This document shows positions 34,268 to 42,831 of a DNA stretch of 64,000 bases, piece after piece (the stretch's first letter is position 1; every line of letters starts with the position of its first letter). Below the pieces are notes generated by a model. The model was not told the DNA's origin and made no database searches. It worked only from the letters and a program-made list of their open reading frames with translations. The DNA is from Micromonospora endolithica. Lineage in GTDB: Bacteria; Actinomycetota; Actinomycetes; Mycobacteriales; Micromonosporaceae. The translations under genes and the position numbers were made by a program. The stretch lies in assembly GCF_003626595.1 (NCBI RefSeq), contig NZ_RBAK01000015.1, positions 1 to 64,000 on the forward strand. Reading direction: 5' to 3'.

Positions 34268-35152
34268 TCACTGACCGGCCGGGTCCAGCACGCCCCAGCG
34301 CCGCCGGATCGCCTTGTCCGCCGCGCCGAAGAGCGAATCCACCACGAGACCGAGTACCAAGATAACGATCATGATCGCCATCAGCCGAGGTGCTTCGTTG
34401 AGCTCGCGTGCATACGTGAGCTGGGCGCCGATCGAGGTGCGGGTGGCGATGACGACCAGCAGTTCACCGGCCATCAGGCTGCGCCAGGCGAACGCCCAGC
34501 CCTGCTTGAGCCCGGCGACGATCGCCGGCAGCGCGGCCGGCGCGATGACGTACCGGTAGAGGTTCAGCCGGCGCGCGCCCAGGTTGCGGCCGGCCCGCAG
34601 CAGCAGCGGCGGCACGTAGTCCACGCCGTAGATGACGCCGTTGGCGATCGACGGTGCGGCCCCCAGCACCACCACGAAGAAGATCGCCTGTTCGGTGAGG
34701 CCGAAGAGCAGGATGGCCAGCGGGAACCACGCGATCGACGGCATGGTCTGCAACGCGGTGATCATGGAGCCGAGGGCCGCCCGGAGCACCTTGACCCGGG
34801 CCACCGCGAGGCCGAGGGCCAGACCGATCACCAGGGCGGCGGCGAAACCGAGGGCGGCCCGGCGGCCGGTGGTGGCGAGGCCGTCCCACAGCGCCGCGCT
34901 GAACACGTAGTCGGCCAGGTCGGCGAAGACTTGCCCGGGTGGTGCGAGCGCCCACTGCTCCTTCCACCCGGTCCAGACCGTCGCCTGCCACACCGTGATC
35001 GTCAGCGCGAGGGCGGCGAGCTTCGGCCAGGTCGCGGCCCAGACCCGGGCCGCTCGGGAGGTCTCCTTCTCCCGACCGGCGATCTCCAGCGCGTCCAGGC
35101 CGGAGATCTCCGCGTCGCTGCGCTGGGCGGTGGTGAGGGTGTCACTGGCCAT
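34268..35152 (-). CDS. ABC transporter permease (sulfonate/nitrate/taurine type)
   Basis: 294 aa. A cytoplasmic N-terminus of ~45 residues is followed by six membrane segments of the SsuC/TauC/NrtB permease fold. The ATPase-contact loop appears as NLGARRLNLYRYVIAPAALP near residue 195. Its start overlaps the end of the ATPase gene by 11 nt. The family imports aliphatic sulfonates, taurine, nitrate or thiamine precursors. The Rrf2 gene and operator context favours a sulfur source, but the substrate is not proven. Confidence 0.9.
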   Translation of the reverse strand: MASDTLTTAQRSDAEISGLDALEIAGREKETSRAARVWAATWPKLAALALTITVWQATVWTGWKEQWALAPPGQVFADLADYVFSAALWDGLATTGRRAALGFAAALVIGLALGLAVARVKVLRAALGSMITALQTMPSIAWFPLAILLFGLTEQAIFFVVVLGAAPSIANGVIYGVDYVPPLLLRAGRNLGARRLNLYRYVIAPAALPAIVAGLKQGWAFAWRSLMAGELLVVIATRTSIGAQLTYARELNEAPRLMAIMIVILVLGLVVDSLFGAADKAIRRRWGVLDPAGQ

Positions 35153-35921
35153 GGCGGCCCACCTCCGAACGGAGCCGGTCGGTGACGTCGGCGGCGATCG
35201 CGGCGATCTCCGGCGAGTCGATGCGTCGGGGCCGGGGCACGTCGACCCGGGTGGAGTAGATGATCCGGCCGGGGCGGCTGGACAGCAGGATGATGCGGTC
35301 GGCCAGCCGGGCCGCCTCGCGGACGTTGTGCGTCACGAAGAGGACGGTGAGCTTCCGCTCGGTCCAGATCCGTTCCAGCTCGTCGTGCAGGATGTCGCGG
35401 GTCATCGCGTCGAGGGCACCGAACGGCTCGTCCATGAGCAGCACCGGGGTGTCCAGCGCGAGGGTCCGGGCAAGCGCGACGCGCTGCCGCATACCGCCGG
35501 ACAGCTCGTGCGGACGCTTGCGGGCGAATTCGGCGAGGTGCACCGTCCGCAGCAGCTCGGCGACCCGCTCCCGGCGCTCGGCCCGGGGCAGCTTGCGCAG
35601 CTTCAGGGGCACCTCGACGTTGCCCTCCACGGTCGACCACGGAAAGAGGGCCGGTTCCTGGAACATCAGCCCCGGGTTCACACCCTCGGGCAGGTCGATC
35701 CGTCCGCTGCTCGGCCGGTCCAACCCGGCGACCAGGTTCAGCAGGGTGCTCTTGCCGCAGCCGGACGCGCCGACGAGGCAGACGAACTCGCCCGGCGCGA
35801 CGTCGAGGGAGACTCCGTCCTGGGCGAGGACGGCGTTCGCCCCGCGCCCGTACACCTTGGTCACGCCGTGCAGCGCGACCGGGGCGGTCGCGCTGCGCGG
35901 CGTCGTCGTGGTCGACGTCAT
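35142..35921 (-). CDS. ABC transporter ATP-binding protein (sulfonate/nitrate/taurine type)
   Basis: 259 aa. Walker A is GASGCGKST near residue 52, the signature motif is LSGGMRQR, Walker B is LLMDEPFGALD, and the H-loop is FVTHNVREA. The LMFQEPALFPWSTVEGNV segment is typical of the SsuB/TauB/NrtD group. The start shares ATGA with the end of the binding-protein gene, and its 3' end overlaps the permease, so the three proteins are made in a coupled way. Confidence 0.93.
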   Translation of the reverse strand: MTSTTTTPRSATAPVALHGVTKVYGRGANAVLAQDGVSLDVAPGEFVCLVGASGCGKSTLLNLVAGLDRPSSGRIDLPEGVNPGLMFQEPALFPWSTVEGNVEVPLKLRKLPRAERRERVAELLRTVHLAEFARKRPHELSGGMRQRVALARTLALDTPVLLMDEPFGALDAMTRDILHDELERIWTERKLTVLFVTHNVREAARLADRIILLSSRPGRIIYSTRVDVPRPRRIDSPEIAAIAADVTDRLRSEVGRHGQ

Positions 35922-36982
35922 GGTTGGACGACCTCGGGCTTGCCCTGGTCCTTGAGCGACTTGTTGAGGTAGCTCAGGTCGTAGAGGCCGTTCAGGTCGA
36001 CCGGCTGGGTCAGCTCGACGGCGACGGCATGGTCGAGACCGGCCTTGAGCGACGAGGCGATCGGGTCGTTGGTGAACTCCAGCGTCTGCCACGCCTGCTT
36101 GATCAACTTGAGGTCCAGCGGCTTGCCGGTGATCTTGCCGATGTGGTCGGAGACGGCCTGGTGCGCCTCGTCCGGCCTGGTGTTCACGAACTCGTTGGCG
36201 GCGACCTGACCGTCGACCAGCTTCTGCACCACGTCCGGGTGCTCCTTGAGGAACTTGGTGCTCACGATCAGGTTCGTGATGACGAACTTCTTGTCCGGCC
36301 ACAGCTCCCGCTCGTCGACCAGGACCTTGCCACCCGCGTTGACCAGCCGGGAGACGAAGGGCTCCGGCACCCAGGCGCCGTCGATCGCGCCGCTGCTGAA
36401 GGTCTCCACCGTCTGGGAGTTCTCCTGCGGGACGACCTGGACGTCGCCGCCGCCCTCCTTGGTGGTCTTGAGGCCCTTCTCTTTGAGCCAGTAGCGGATC
36501 GCCACGTCCTGGGTGTTGCCGAGCTGCGGGGTGGCGATCTTCCTGCCGCGCAACTGTTCCCAGGACGTGATCTCGGGCTTGACCACCAACGCGACGCCGC
36601 CGGACGCGGCGCCGGAGACGACCCGGACGGCCTCGCCCCTGGACTTGGAGTGGGCGTTCACGGTCGGGTTCGGACCGATGTACGTGGCGTCGAGCGCGCC
36701 GGAGAAGATCGCCTCGATCGCCGAGGGGCCGGCGTTGAAGGTGCTGGTCTCCAGCTTGACACCGGTGCCGAGCTTCTCGGCGAAGATGCCCTTCTCGACG
36801 CCGACCACGGCCGGGGCGTGGGTGATGTTGGGGAAGTAGCCGAGGCGCAGGGTGACCGGGCCGGACCCGCCGCCCGCGCTCTCGCTGTCGTCGCCGCAGG
36901 CGGCGGTGCCCAGGGTCGCCGCGCCGACGACGGTGAGGGTGGCCAGGGCGACCAGCCGACGCAGGGGAGAGCGTCTCATCAT
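35918..36982 (-). CDS. ABC transporter substrate-binding lipoprotein (SsuA/NrtA-like)
   Basis: 354 aa. It has a lipoprotein signal: MMRRSPLRRLVAL, a hydrophobic run, and the lipidated cysteine in GTAACGDD. The mature domain has the NMT1/SsuA-type start TLRLGYFPNITHAPAV. The FNAGPSAIEAIFSGALDATYIGP segment contacts ligand in sulfonate and nitrate binding proteins. It is the first gene of the four-gene operon. The first Rrf2-type palindrome is centred about 28 bp upstream of the start codon, where it would cover the promoter. Confidence 0.9.
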   Translation of the reverse strand: MMRRSPLRRLVALATLTVVGAATLGTAACGDDSESAGGGSGPVTLRLGYFPNITHAPAVVGVEKGIFAEKLGTGVKLETSTFNAGPSAIEAIFSGALDATYIGPNPTVNAHSKSRGEAVRVVSGAASGGVALVVKPEITSWEQLRGRKIATPQLGNTQDVAIRYWLKEKGLKTTKEGGGDVQVVPQENSQTVETFSSGAIDGAWVPEPFVSRLVNAGGKVLVDERELWPDKKFVITNLIVSTKFLKEHPDVVQKLVDGQVAANEFVNTRPDEAHQAVSDHIGKITGKPLDLKLIKQAWQTLEFTNDPIASSLKAGLDHAVAVELTQPVDLNGLYDLSYLNKSLKDQGKPEVVQP

Positions 36983-36999
36983 CCATCCAATCCGCAGTA

Positions 37000-37020
37000 T
37001 TCCTATTAAGTTGGTAGGAA
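37000..37020. promoter_or_regulatory. Rrf2/CymR-type operator, site 1
   Basis: The 21-bp near-palindrome has outer arms TTCCTA and TAGGAA around an AT-rich centre. It lies 18-38 bp upstream of the binding-protein ATG. The sequence reads almost the same as site 2 when reversed. Confidence 0.75.
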
Positions 37021-37093
37021 GAGTGGGCTAGTTGTCGGTCACCGTCAAGACCCATCCACATGACGGGACGGCCCATCTCGCTCTTGGCTGCTA

Positions 37094-37114
37094 TTCCTAC
37101 CAACTTGATAGGGT
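37094..37114. promoter_or_regulatory. Rrf2/CymR-type operator, site 2
   Basis: The reverse complement of site 1 matches this sequence in 18 of 21 positions (core TACCAACTTGATAGG). It is 74 bp further upstream, between the transporter operon and the M16 genes. Two sites on one intergenic region suggest cooperative binding or control of a divergent transcript. Confidence 0.7.
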
Positions 37115-37228
37115 CTGTCAGTTCCCTGGCGTGACCGGGGGGACGACCGCGGGGACCTCCCACCGGTTCCGGCCGAGGGCCCGGCGATCCGCGGTGGGAG
37201 GTCGCCGGTACGGCCGGTGCCGACGCGC

Positions 37229-37234
37229 TAGGGT
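37229..37234 (+). promoter_or_regulatory. -10 box of the M16 operon (leaderless)
   Basis: TAGGGT seven bases before the GTG at 37242, with no ribosome binding site in between. Confidence 0.5.
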
Positions 37235-37241
37235 CGATCAC

Positions 37242-38552
37242 GTGCCGACGCGGAGAGCGAAGATTCCAGCGACGAAATATCCGGTCGAGCGGTTCACCCT
37301 CGACAACGGTCTGCGAGTGGTCCTCACATCCGACCGCAGCGCCCCGGTGATCGGGGTGGCGGTCGTCTACGACGTCGGCATCCGCAGCGAGCCGGAGGGC
37401 CGCACCGGCTTCGCCCACCTCTTCGAACACCTGATGTTCCAGGGTTCGGAGAACCTGGAGAAGCTGGCCCACTTCCGGCACGTGCAGGGCGCCGGGGGCA
37501 CCTTCAACGGGTCCACCCACCTGGACTACACCGACTACTTCGAGACCCTGCCGGCCAACGCCCTGGAACGCGCGCTGTTCCTGGAGGCGGACCGGATGCG
37601 CGGGCCGCGGCTGACCGAGGAGAACCTGCGCAACCAGGTCGACGTGGTCAAGGAGGAGATCCGGGTCAACGTGCTGAACCGGCCGTACGGCGGGTTCCCC
37701 TGGCTGACCCTCCCGCCGGTCATGTTCGACACGTTCGCCAACGCGCACGACGGCTACGGTTCCTTCGACGACCTGGAGTCGGCCACCGTCGCCGACGCCG
37801 CCGACTTCTTCCGGCGCTACTACGCCAGCGGCAACGCCGTCCTCGCGGTCAGCGGGGACCTCGACGTCGCCGAGGCGACCGCCCTGGTCGAGCGGCACTT
37901 CTCCGACGTGCCGGCCCGGCCGGCGCCGGAGCGGCCGAGCTTCGCCGAGCCGGACCTGACCACCGAGCGGCGCACCTCGTACACCGACCGGCTGGCCCCG
38001 CTGCCGGCGATCGCCTCGGCCTGGCGGGTGCCGGACCCGGTCACCGACTTCGCCGGCTACCTGCCCTACGTGGTGCTCGCCGAGGTGCTGACCGACGGCG
38101 ACGCGTCCCGTCTGGTCGAGCGGCTGGTGCAGCGGGACCGGTCGGTGACCAGCCTCGGTGGTTACCTGGGCTTCATGGGTGACCCGTTCGACGTACGGGA
38201 TCCCACCGCCCTGCTGCTCCAGGCGCACCTGCCGCCGGGTGGGGACGTGGACAAGGTGCTGCGCACGGTGGACGAGGAGTTGGACCGGCTGGCCACCGAC
38301 GGCCTGGTCGAGGGCGAACTCGCCCGCACCCAGGCCCGGATGGCGACCCACCTGCTGCGGGACACCGACGCGGTGCTCGGCCGGGCCCTGCGGATGGCCG
38401 TGCTGGAACAACAGCGCGGCGAACCGGGCCTGCTCAACGACCTGCCCCGGTTGGTCGGCGAGGTCACCGACGAACAGGTCCGCGCCGCCGCCGCCACCCT
38501 GCGGCCGGAGCGCCGCGCGTCGATCGAGGTCATCCCCGGAGGGGCCAAATGA
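37242..38552 (+). CDS. M16 family zinc metallopeptidase, catalytic subunit
   Basis: 436 aa. The inverted zinc motif HxxEH is HLFEH at residues 59-63 (GFAHLFEHLMFQGS), and the third ligand glutamate lies in VVKEEIRVN about 75 residues later. The protein is one M16 half-barrel, so it needs a partner; the next gene encodes one, overlapping by ATGA. Such pairs degrade small peptides in a closed chamber. No signal peptide is present. The GTG start follows a -10 box, and a longer in-frame N-terminus would run through the operator region and is not family-like. Confidence 0.92.
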   Translation: MPTRRAKIPATKYPVERFTLDNGLRVVLTSDRSAPVIGVAVVYDVGIRSEPEGRTGFAHLFEHLMFQGSENLEKLAHFRHVQGAGGTFNGSTHLDYTDYFETLPANALERALFLEADRMRGPRLTEENLRNQVDVVKEEIRVNVLNRPYGGFPWLTLPPVMFDTFANAHDGYGSFDDLESATVADAADFFRRYYASGNAVLAVSGDLDVAEATALVERHFSDVPARPAPERPSFAEPDLTTERRTSYTDRLAPLPAIASAWRVPDPVTDFAGYLPYVVLAEVLTDGDASRLVERLVQRDRSVTSLGGYLGFMGDPFDVRDPTALLLQAHLPPGGDVDKVLRTVDEELDRLATDGLVEGELARTQARMATHLLRDTDAVLGRALRMAVLEQQRGEPGLLNDLPRLVGEVTDEQVRAAAATLRPERRASIEVIPGGAK

Positions 38553-39889
38553 GTGTCGTCGCCGCCGGGGTGCGTACGCTGCCGCCGCTCGGCCCCACCC
38601 GCAAGCTCAAGCTGCCGAAGCAGGTCGAGCGGCGGCTCGGCAACGGGCTCACCGTCATCGTCGTACGCCGGCCGGCGGTGCCCCTGGTCGAGTTGCGACT
38701 GTGGATGCCGTTCGGTCGGGCCCCGCTGGCCCGGGGGGCGATGCTCGCGCAGACGCTGCTCTCCGGCACCGAATCGATGACGTCGGTGCAGATCGCGGCC
38801 GAGTTGCAGCGGGTCGGCGGCGGCCTGAACGCCGGCATCGACCCGGACCGGCTGATGCTCTCCGGCGCCGGCCTGGTCACCGGGCTGGACCGGATGCTGG
38901 AGATCCTGGCCGACGTGCTGACCGGGGCGACGTACCCGGCGGACGACGTGGCGACCGAACGGGACCGGCTGGTCGACCGCATCCAGGTGGCGCAGAGCCA
39001 GCCGGCGCACCTGGCGCGCACCGCCCTGTTGAAGCGGGTCTACGGCCGGCATCCGTACGCGGTGCAGACGCCCGAGCCGGACCAGGTCCGGGCGGTCCGG
39101 CCGGGAGTGCTGCGCAGCCTGCACGCCCAGCGGGTGCACCCCGCCCACGCGGTGCTGGTGCTGGTCGGCGACGTGCAGCCGGATCGGGCGCTGGACGCGG
39201 CGGAGAAGGCACTGTCCGGGTGGAACGGCGCCGGGCACAGCGCCGACCTGCCGTCCGCGCCGCCGTTGGAGCCGGGGCCGCTGCTGCTGGTGGACCGGCC
39301 CGGCTCGGTGCAGTCGTCGCTGCGGGTGGCGCTGCCCGCGGTGCCGCGTACCCACCCGGACCACGCCGCCCTGCAACTGGCCAACCTGATCTTCGGTGGC
39401 TACTTCTCGTCCCGCTGGGTGGAGAACATCCGCGAGGACAAGGGCTACACCTACGGCCCGCACTCGCTGGTCGAGCACTCGGTGGCCGGTTCGGTGCTGG
39501 TCGCCGCCGCCGACGTGGCCACCGAGGTCACCGGGCCGGCGCTGCTGGAGACGACGTACGAGCTGGGTCGGCTGGCGTCGCTGCCGCCCCGGGAGGAGGA
39601 GCTGGAACAGGCCCGCCAGTACGCCCTCGGCACGCTCCAGCTCGGCATCTCCACCCAGGCCGGTCTGGCCTCGCTGACCAGCGCGTACGCCGGCAACGGC
39701 CTGCGACTGGACTTCCTCGCCGAGCACGCGGCGCGGCTGGCGAAGGCCACGCCGGCGGACGTCGCCGAGGCGGGGCGGAAATACCTGGCCCCGGCGCGGG
39801 CGGTCACCGTCGTGCTGGGCGACGCCGAACGGGTGGGCCCGCAGCTCGCCGCCCTGACTCCGGTCGTCACCGAGCCGGTGTCGGCGTGA
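38549..39889 (+). CDS. M16 family peptidase-like subunit lacking the zinc motif
   Basis: 446 aa, same fold as its neighbour (LGNGLTVIVVRRPAVPLVEL start; GGYFSSRWVENIREDKGYTYG in the second domain with the Arg/Tyr pair that binds peptide). At the position of HxxEH it reads GAMLAQTLLSGTES, so the zinc ligands are missing. This matches the non-catalytic partner of heterodimeric M16B peptidases, which supplies the substrate-binding Arg/Tyr. The ATGA overlap with the catalytic subunit gene implies equal production. Confidence 0.9.
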   Translation: MSVVAAGVRTLPPLGPTRKLKLPKQVERRLGNGLTVIVVRRPAVPLVELRLWMPFGRAPLARGAMLAQTLLSGTESMTSVQIAAELQRVGGGLNAGIDPDRLMLSGAGLVTGLDRMLEILADVLTGATYPADDVATERDRLVDRIQVAQSQPAHLARTALLKRVYGRHPYAVQTPEPDQVRAVRPGVLRSLHAQRVHPAHAVLVLVGDVQPDRALDAAEKALSGWNGAGHSADLPSAPPLEPGPLLLVDRPGSVQSSLRVALPAVPRTHPDHAALQLANLIFGGYFSSRWVENIREDKGYTYGPHSLVEHSVAGSVLVAAADVATEVTGPALLETTYELGRLASLPPREEELEQARQYALGTLQLGISTQAGLASLTSAYAGNGLRLDFLAEHAARLAKATPADVAEAGRKYLAPARAVTVVLGDAERVGPQLAALTPVVTEPVSA

Positions 39890-39926
39890 ACCGTCGCCCC
39901 GGGACCGCGCGCACCCGGCGGGCGGG

Positions 39927-40886
39927 GTGACCGGCGTGACCGGTGGGGAGGTCGCGCCGCCGCTGGCCCGCACCACCCTGGACCGGGCGGCCCACCGGCG
40001 CACCGATCCCGGGTGGCTGGCGCGGGCGTGGCGGCGGGCCCGGGTGCTGGTCGTCGACACCGGCAACGACGGGCGGGCGCTGGTCCGCGCCGACGTCGTG
40101 CCTCCGACGCTGGTGCTGGTGGACCCGGAGGACGTGCCCGCGCCGGCCGCCGTCGGGGCGATGTTCCTGGGCGTCGAGCCGGACGGCGTACCGGTCTTCC
40201 TGGTGGACGCCCCGCTGCCGGCGCTGCCGGACACCCGGGCGGCGCACCTGCGCGAGGTCGGGCACCTGCTGGGCGACCGGGACGCGGGCCTGTTCACCAC
40301 CGCGCTGGCGCTGCTGAACTGGCACCGCAGGCACGGCTACTCGCCGGTCACCGGGCACCGCACCGAGGTCGACGAGGCCGGCTGGTCCCGGGTCGACGCG
40401 GACGGCGAGCGGATGTGGCCGCGTACCGATCCGGCCATGATCGTGCTCGTGCACGACGGCGTGCCGGGGCCGGCCGGGCGGTGCCTGCTGGGCAACAACG
40501 CCGCGTGGCCGCGCACGGCGGGGGAGCGGCGCTACTCCTGCCTCGCCGGCTACGTCGAGCCGGGGGAGTCCGCCGAGGCCGCCGTCCTGCGCGAGGTCCG
40601 CGAGGAGGTCGGGGTCCCGGTCGCCGACATCGCGTACGCCGGCAGCCAGGCCTGGCCGTTTCCCGGCTCGCTGATGCTGGGTTTCCTCGCCACCGCCGAC
40701 CCGGAGCATCCGGTGCACGTCGATCCGGCCGAGATCGCGTACGCCCGTTGGTTCTCCCGAAGCGAGATCGGCGCGGCGCTGGCCGGGCGGACGGTGCCGG
40801 TGGGCGGTGGCGACCGGCTGATCCTGCCCCCGCCGTCGTCGATCGCCCTCTTCCTGGTGCACCGCTGGCTGGACGGTCACTGCTGA
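39927..40886 (+). CDS. nudC: NAD(+)/NADH diphosphatase (Nudix hydrolase)
   Basis: 319 aa from a GTG. The Nudix box is complete (GYVEPGESAEAAVLREVREE), preceded by the YPRTDPA-like segment WPRTDPAMIVLVHDG and followed by the SQAWPFPGSLMLGF motif diagnostic of NudC. NudC hydrolyses NADH and can remove NAD caps from RNA. The zinc-ribbon cysteines of E. coli NudC are absent: the segment reads HGYSPVTGHRTEV, as in the mycobacterial protein. Its synteny with adnAB, mrx1 and uvrD2 is as in M. tuberculosis. Confidence 0.93.
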   Translation: MTGVTGGEVAPPLARTTLDRAAHRRTDPGWLARAWRRARVLVVDTGNDGRALVRADVVPPTLVLVDPEDVPAPAAVGAMFLGVEPDGVPVFLVDAPLPALPDTRAAHLREVGHLLGDRDAGLFTTALALLNWHRRHGYSPVTGHRTEVDEAGWSRVDADGERMWPRTDPAMIVLVHDGVPGPAGRCLLGNNAAWPRTAGERRYSCLAGYVEPGESAEAAVLREVREEVGVPVADIAYAGSQAWPFPGSLMLGFLATADPEHPVHVDPAEIAYARWFSRSEIGAALAGRTVPVGGGDRLILPPPSSIALFLVHRWLDGHC

Positions 40887-40900
40887 GAGCGGGTGTGGTC

Positions 40901-41007
40901 CCCGGCCCGTGACCGCCGTTGCCGCGACGGTCACGGACCGGGAACACCGGCCGTCGTGGTCGGATGGGGCAAGGAACACGGCGGGGGAGCCGGTCCGACC
41001 ACGACGG
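40901..41007. terminator. Two inverted repeats downstream of nudC
   Basis: A stem built on CCGTGACCG/CGGTCACGG (about 40901-40942) is followed by a perfect 14-bp inverted repeat CCGTCGTGGTCGGA (40951-40964) with TCCGACCACGACGG (40994-41007). They fill the gap between nudC and a convergent small gene and probably stop both transcripts. Confidence 0.6.
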
Positions 41008-41017
41008 ACATCCCGGG

Positions 41018-41293
41018 TCAGCTGCCGCGGCCGTCCGTCGGGCCGTGCCAGCCGTGCTGGGGTTCGTCGAGCGGGAGGACCTTCACCCGTTGCCGCCCGG
41101 CGCGGACCGCGCCCACCGAGGCGATGGCCCGCGCGAGGTGCAGCGCGGCGTCCCGGTCCTCGGCGTGGACGACCTGACGGCGTGGCTCGGGCGCGGTGGT
41201 CTCGTCCCGGAGCCGGCCGCCGCCGGACCAGGCGGCGGCGATGTCCACGTCGGCTGCGGCACGGACGTCGGTGCGAACGATCAGGAACCGCAT
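41018..41293 (-). CDS. Small protein of unknown function
   Basis: 91 aa from an ATG at 41293 with GGAG six bases upstream; a longer start at 41347 is open. It begins MRFLIVRTDVRAAADVDIAA and has a helix-forming middle (DRDAALHLARAIASVGAV). Codon bias is like that of neighbouring genes. I do not recognise a domain. It ends at a strong inverted repeat that separates it from nudC. Confidence 0.5.
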   Translation of the reverse strand: MRFLIVRTDVRAAADVDIAAAWSGGGRLRDETTAPEPRRQVVHAEDRDAALHLARAIASVGAVRAGRQRVKVLPLDEPQHGWHGPTDGRGS

Positions 41294-41503
41294 GGGGGTC
41301 TCCGGATGTGTCGCGACGGTCGGGAACGGGTGGAAGTTCCACGTCACTCTGTCGTCATGTTACGCCCGGTAACGATCCCAGCAAGTGAAACACGACTATC
41401 GGTTCGGAGCCCCGACCGATCAGGTGAGGCCAGGTCACCGGGGTGGAGCGGGCGGTGGGCGGGTCGACGGCGTCCGATCCGGACACCGGTGTCGGACATG
41501 CGA

Positions 41504-41533
41504 CGGGGCCGCCGGCATCCGCCGGCGGCCCCG
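41504..41533 (-). terminator. Terminator of the DUF397 gene
   Basis: CGGGGCCGCCGGC-ATCC-GCCGGCGGCCCCG is a perfect 13-bp stem with a 4-nt loop, 12 bp after the stop codon. Confidence 0.8.
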
Positions 41534-41545
41534 CGTGGGCGACGT

Positions 41546-41779
41546 TCAGTCGATGTCGAACTGCCCGCCCTTGGTGCCGGCGAGGAAGCCGAGCCACCCG
41601 GCGCGGTCGAAGAGCAGGACCGGGCCGCCGCGGTCCTTGCTGTCCCGCAGGGCCACCGCCACCGGGCTGTCCCGGAGCGGGGCGACCTCGACGCAGTTGG
41701 AGGTCTGGCTGCGCGTGCTGGTACGCCACGGGGCGTCCGCCAGTTGCGCGAGGACGGACGGCGTGTGGTTGATGTTCAT
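41546..41779 (-). CDS. DUF397 domain protein (BldB-like)
   Basis: 77 aa. It has the DUF397 pattern: a W-R-x-S-T-R-S start (PWRTSTRSQTSNCVEVA), then VALRDSKDRGGPVL and WLGFLAG. DUF397 proteins occur in many copies in actinomycetes, usually beside an HTH/DUF5753 regulator as here. BldB of Streptomyces, needed for development, belongs to the family. AGGAGTGA precedes the ATG, and a strong terminator follows. It lies 71 bp after the regulator gene on the same strand. Confidence 0.9.
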   Translation of the reverse strand: MNINHTPSVLAQLADAPWRTSTRSQTSNCVEVAPLRDSPVAVALRDSKDRGGPVLLFDRAGWLGFLAGTKGGQFDID

Positions 41780-41850
41780 CGTGTCACTCCTGTGCTGAAC
41801 GGGCCGATGGATCGAGTGGCACGGCACGACCCGACGGCGTTCCCGGAGTG

Positions 41851-42831
41851 TCACCGTTCCGTCAGCCGTCCGGAGTGCCGGCGGCGCTGGGGCGGCGCCG
41901 TTGCCGTCCCGTACGCCACTGTGGACGGAGCCGCCGAGCCGGGCAGCCGCCCCGTGGCCTCGATCAGCCAGGAGAGGGTGTCCGACGCGGAGAGTGCCGC
42001 CGTGCTCAACCACTCGAACACCACTTTATAGCGATTTAGGGCTTTTGCCTCGGTCGACATGACGTCGGTGAACCCACCTTCGATCGCCACCGTCTCCGGA
42101 TCCTGCGGATCGGCGAACCGGTACAGCGAGAACGCCGTCGGCGGCAGGTACCAGGACCCGATCCGGGTGTCCTGGGGGAGCACGTGCAGGGTGACGTTCG
42201 GCAGAATCGCCAGCTCGCAGAGCTGCGCCAGCTGTTCGCGGAGCACCTCCGGCGGTGCGGTCCGGCCGCAGAGCGCCGCCTCCTCCAGCACGGCGGTGTA
42301 CTGCGGCGCGTCCGGCCCGCGGCTCAGCAGCGTCTGGCGGGCCAGCCGGGCCTGCACCTGCGTCTCGACGTCCTCGGTGGAGCCCGGGTCGCCGGCACCC
42401 TCGTCCACCTCCTGCGCCGAGGCGATCCGGATCCGGGCGTACGCGGCCGTCTGGAGCAGGCCCGGCACCAGGACCGGGTTGTACTCGGAGATCACCGCGC
42501 AGCCCGCCTCCAACTCGGCGAAACCACGCTGCTGCTCGGTCATCACCGGGAAGTTCCGCAGCCAGCCGCGTACGTCGCCGGCCTCCTGGGTGATGCCCAG
42601 CAGTTCCTCGCGCAGCGCGCCGTCGGCCTGGTAGAGGTCCAGCAGGACCCGCACGTCCTCCGGGTCCGGGCGGCTGCGGCCGTTCTCCAGCCGGGACAGT
42701 TTGGACGCGGAGGCCCAGCCGATCCGCTCGATGACCTGGTCCCCGGTGAAGCCGGCCGTCTCGCGCAACCGGCGCAACACGACGCCTAGTCTGCGGCGTC
42801 GCAGGATCGGGCTCGGTGAGGCAGGAGGCAC
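41851..42831 (-). CDS. XRE-type helix-turn-helix regulator with DUF5753 domain
   Basis: 326 aa from a GTG at 42831 with AGAGGA upstream. An N-terminal XRE helix-turn-helix (LRRLRETAGFTGDQVIERIG, SKLSRLENGRSRPDPEDV) is followed by the ~180-residue DUF5753 sensor-like domain (ISEYNPVLVPGLLQTAAYAR, ILPNVTLHVLP, FSLYRFADPQDPETVAIEG). It is the usual partner of the DUF397 gene just downstream; WhiJ-type pairs of this kind control development in Streptomyces. Target genes are not evident here. Confidence 0.92.
   Translation of the reverse strand: MPPASPSPILRRRRLGVVLRRLRETAGFTGDQVIERIGWASASKLSRLENGRSRPDPEDVRVLLDLYQADGALREELLGITQEAGDVRGWLRNFPVMTEQQRGFAELEAGCAVISEYNPVLVPGLLQTAAYARIRIASAQEVDEGAGDPGSTEDVETQVQARLARQTLLSRGPDAPQYTAVLEEAALCGRTAPPEVLREQLAQLCELAILPNVTLHVLPQDTRIGSWYLPPTAFSLYRFADPQDPETVAIEGGFTDVMSTEAKALNRYKVVFEWLSTAALSASDTLSWLIEATGRLPGSAAPSTVAYGTATAPPQRRRHSGRLTER

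Noticed and set aside
37032..37241. N-terminal extension of the M16 peptidase to 37032
   Set aside because: It would be translated through an operator-like palindrome and a -10 box, and M16 homologues begin close to the GTG at 37242.
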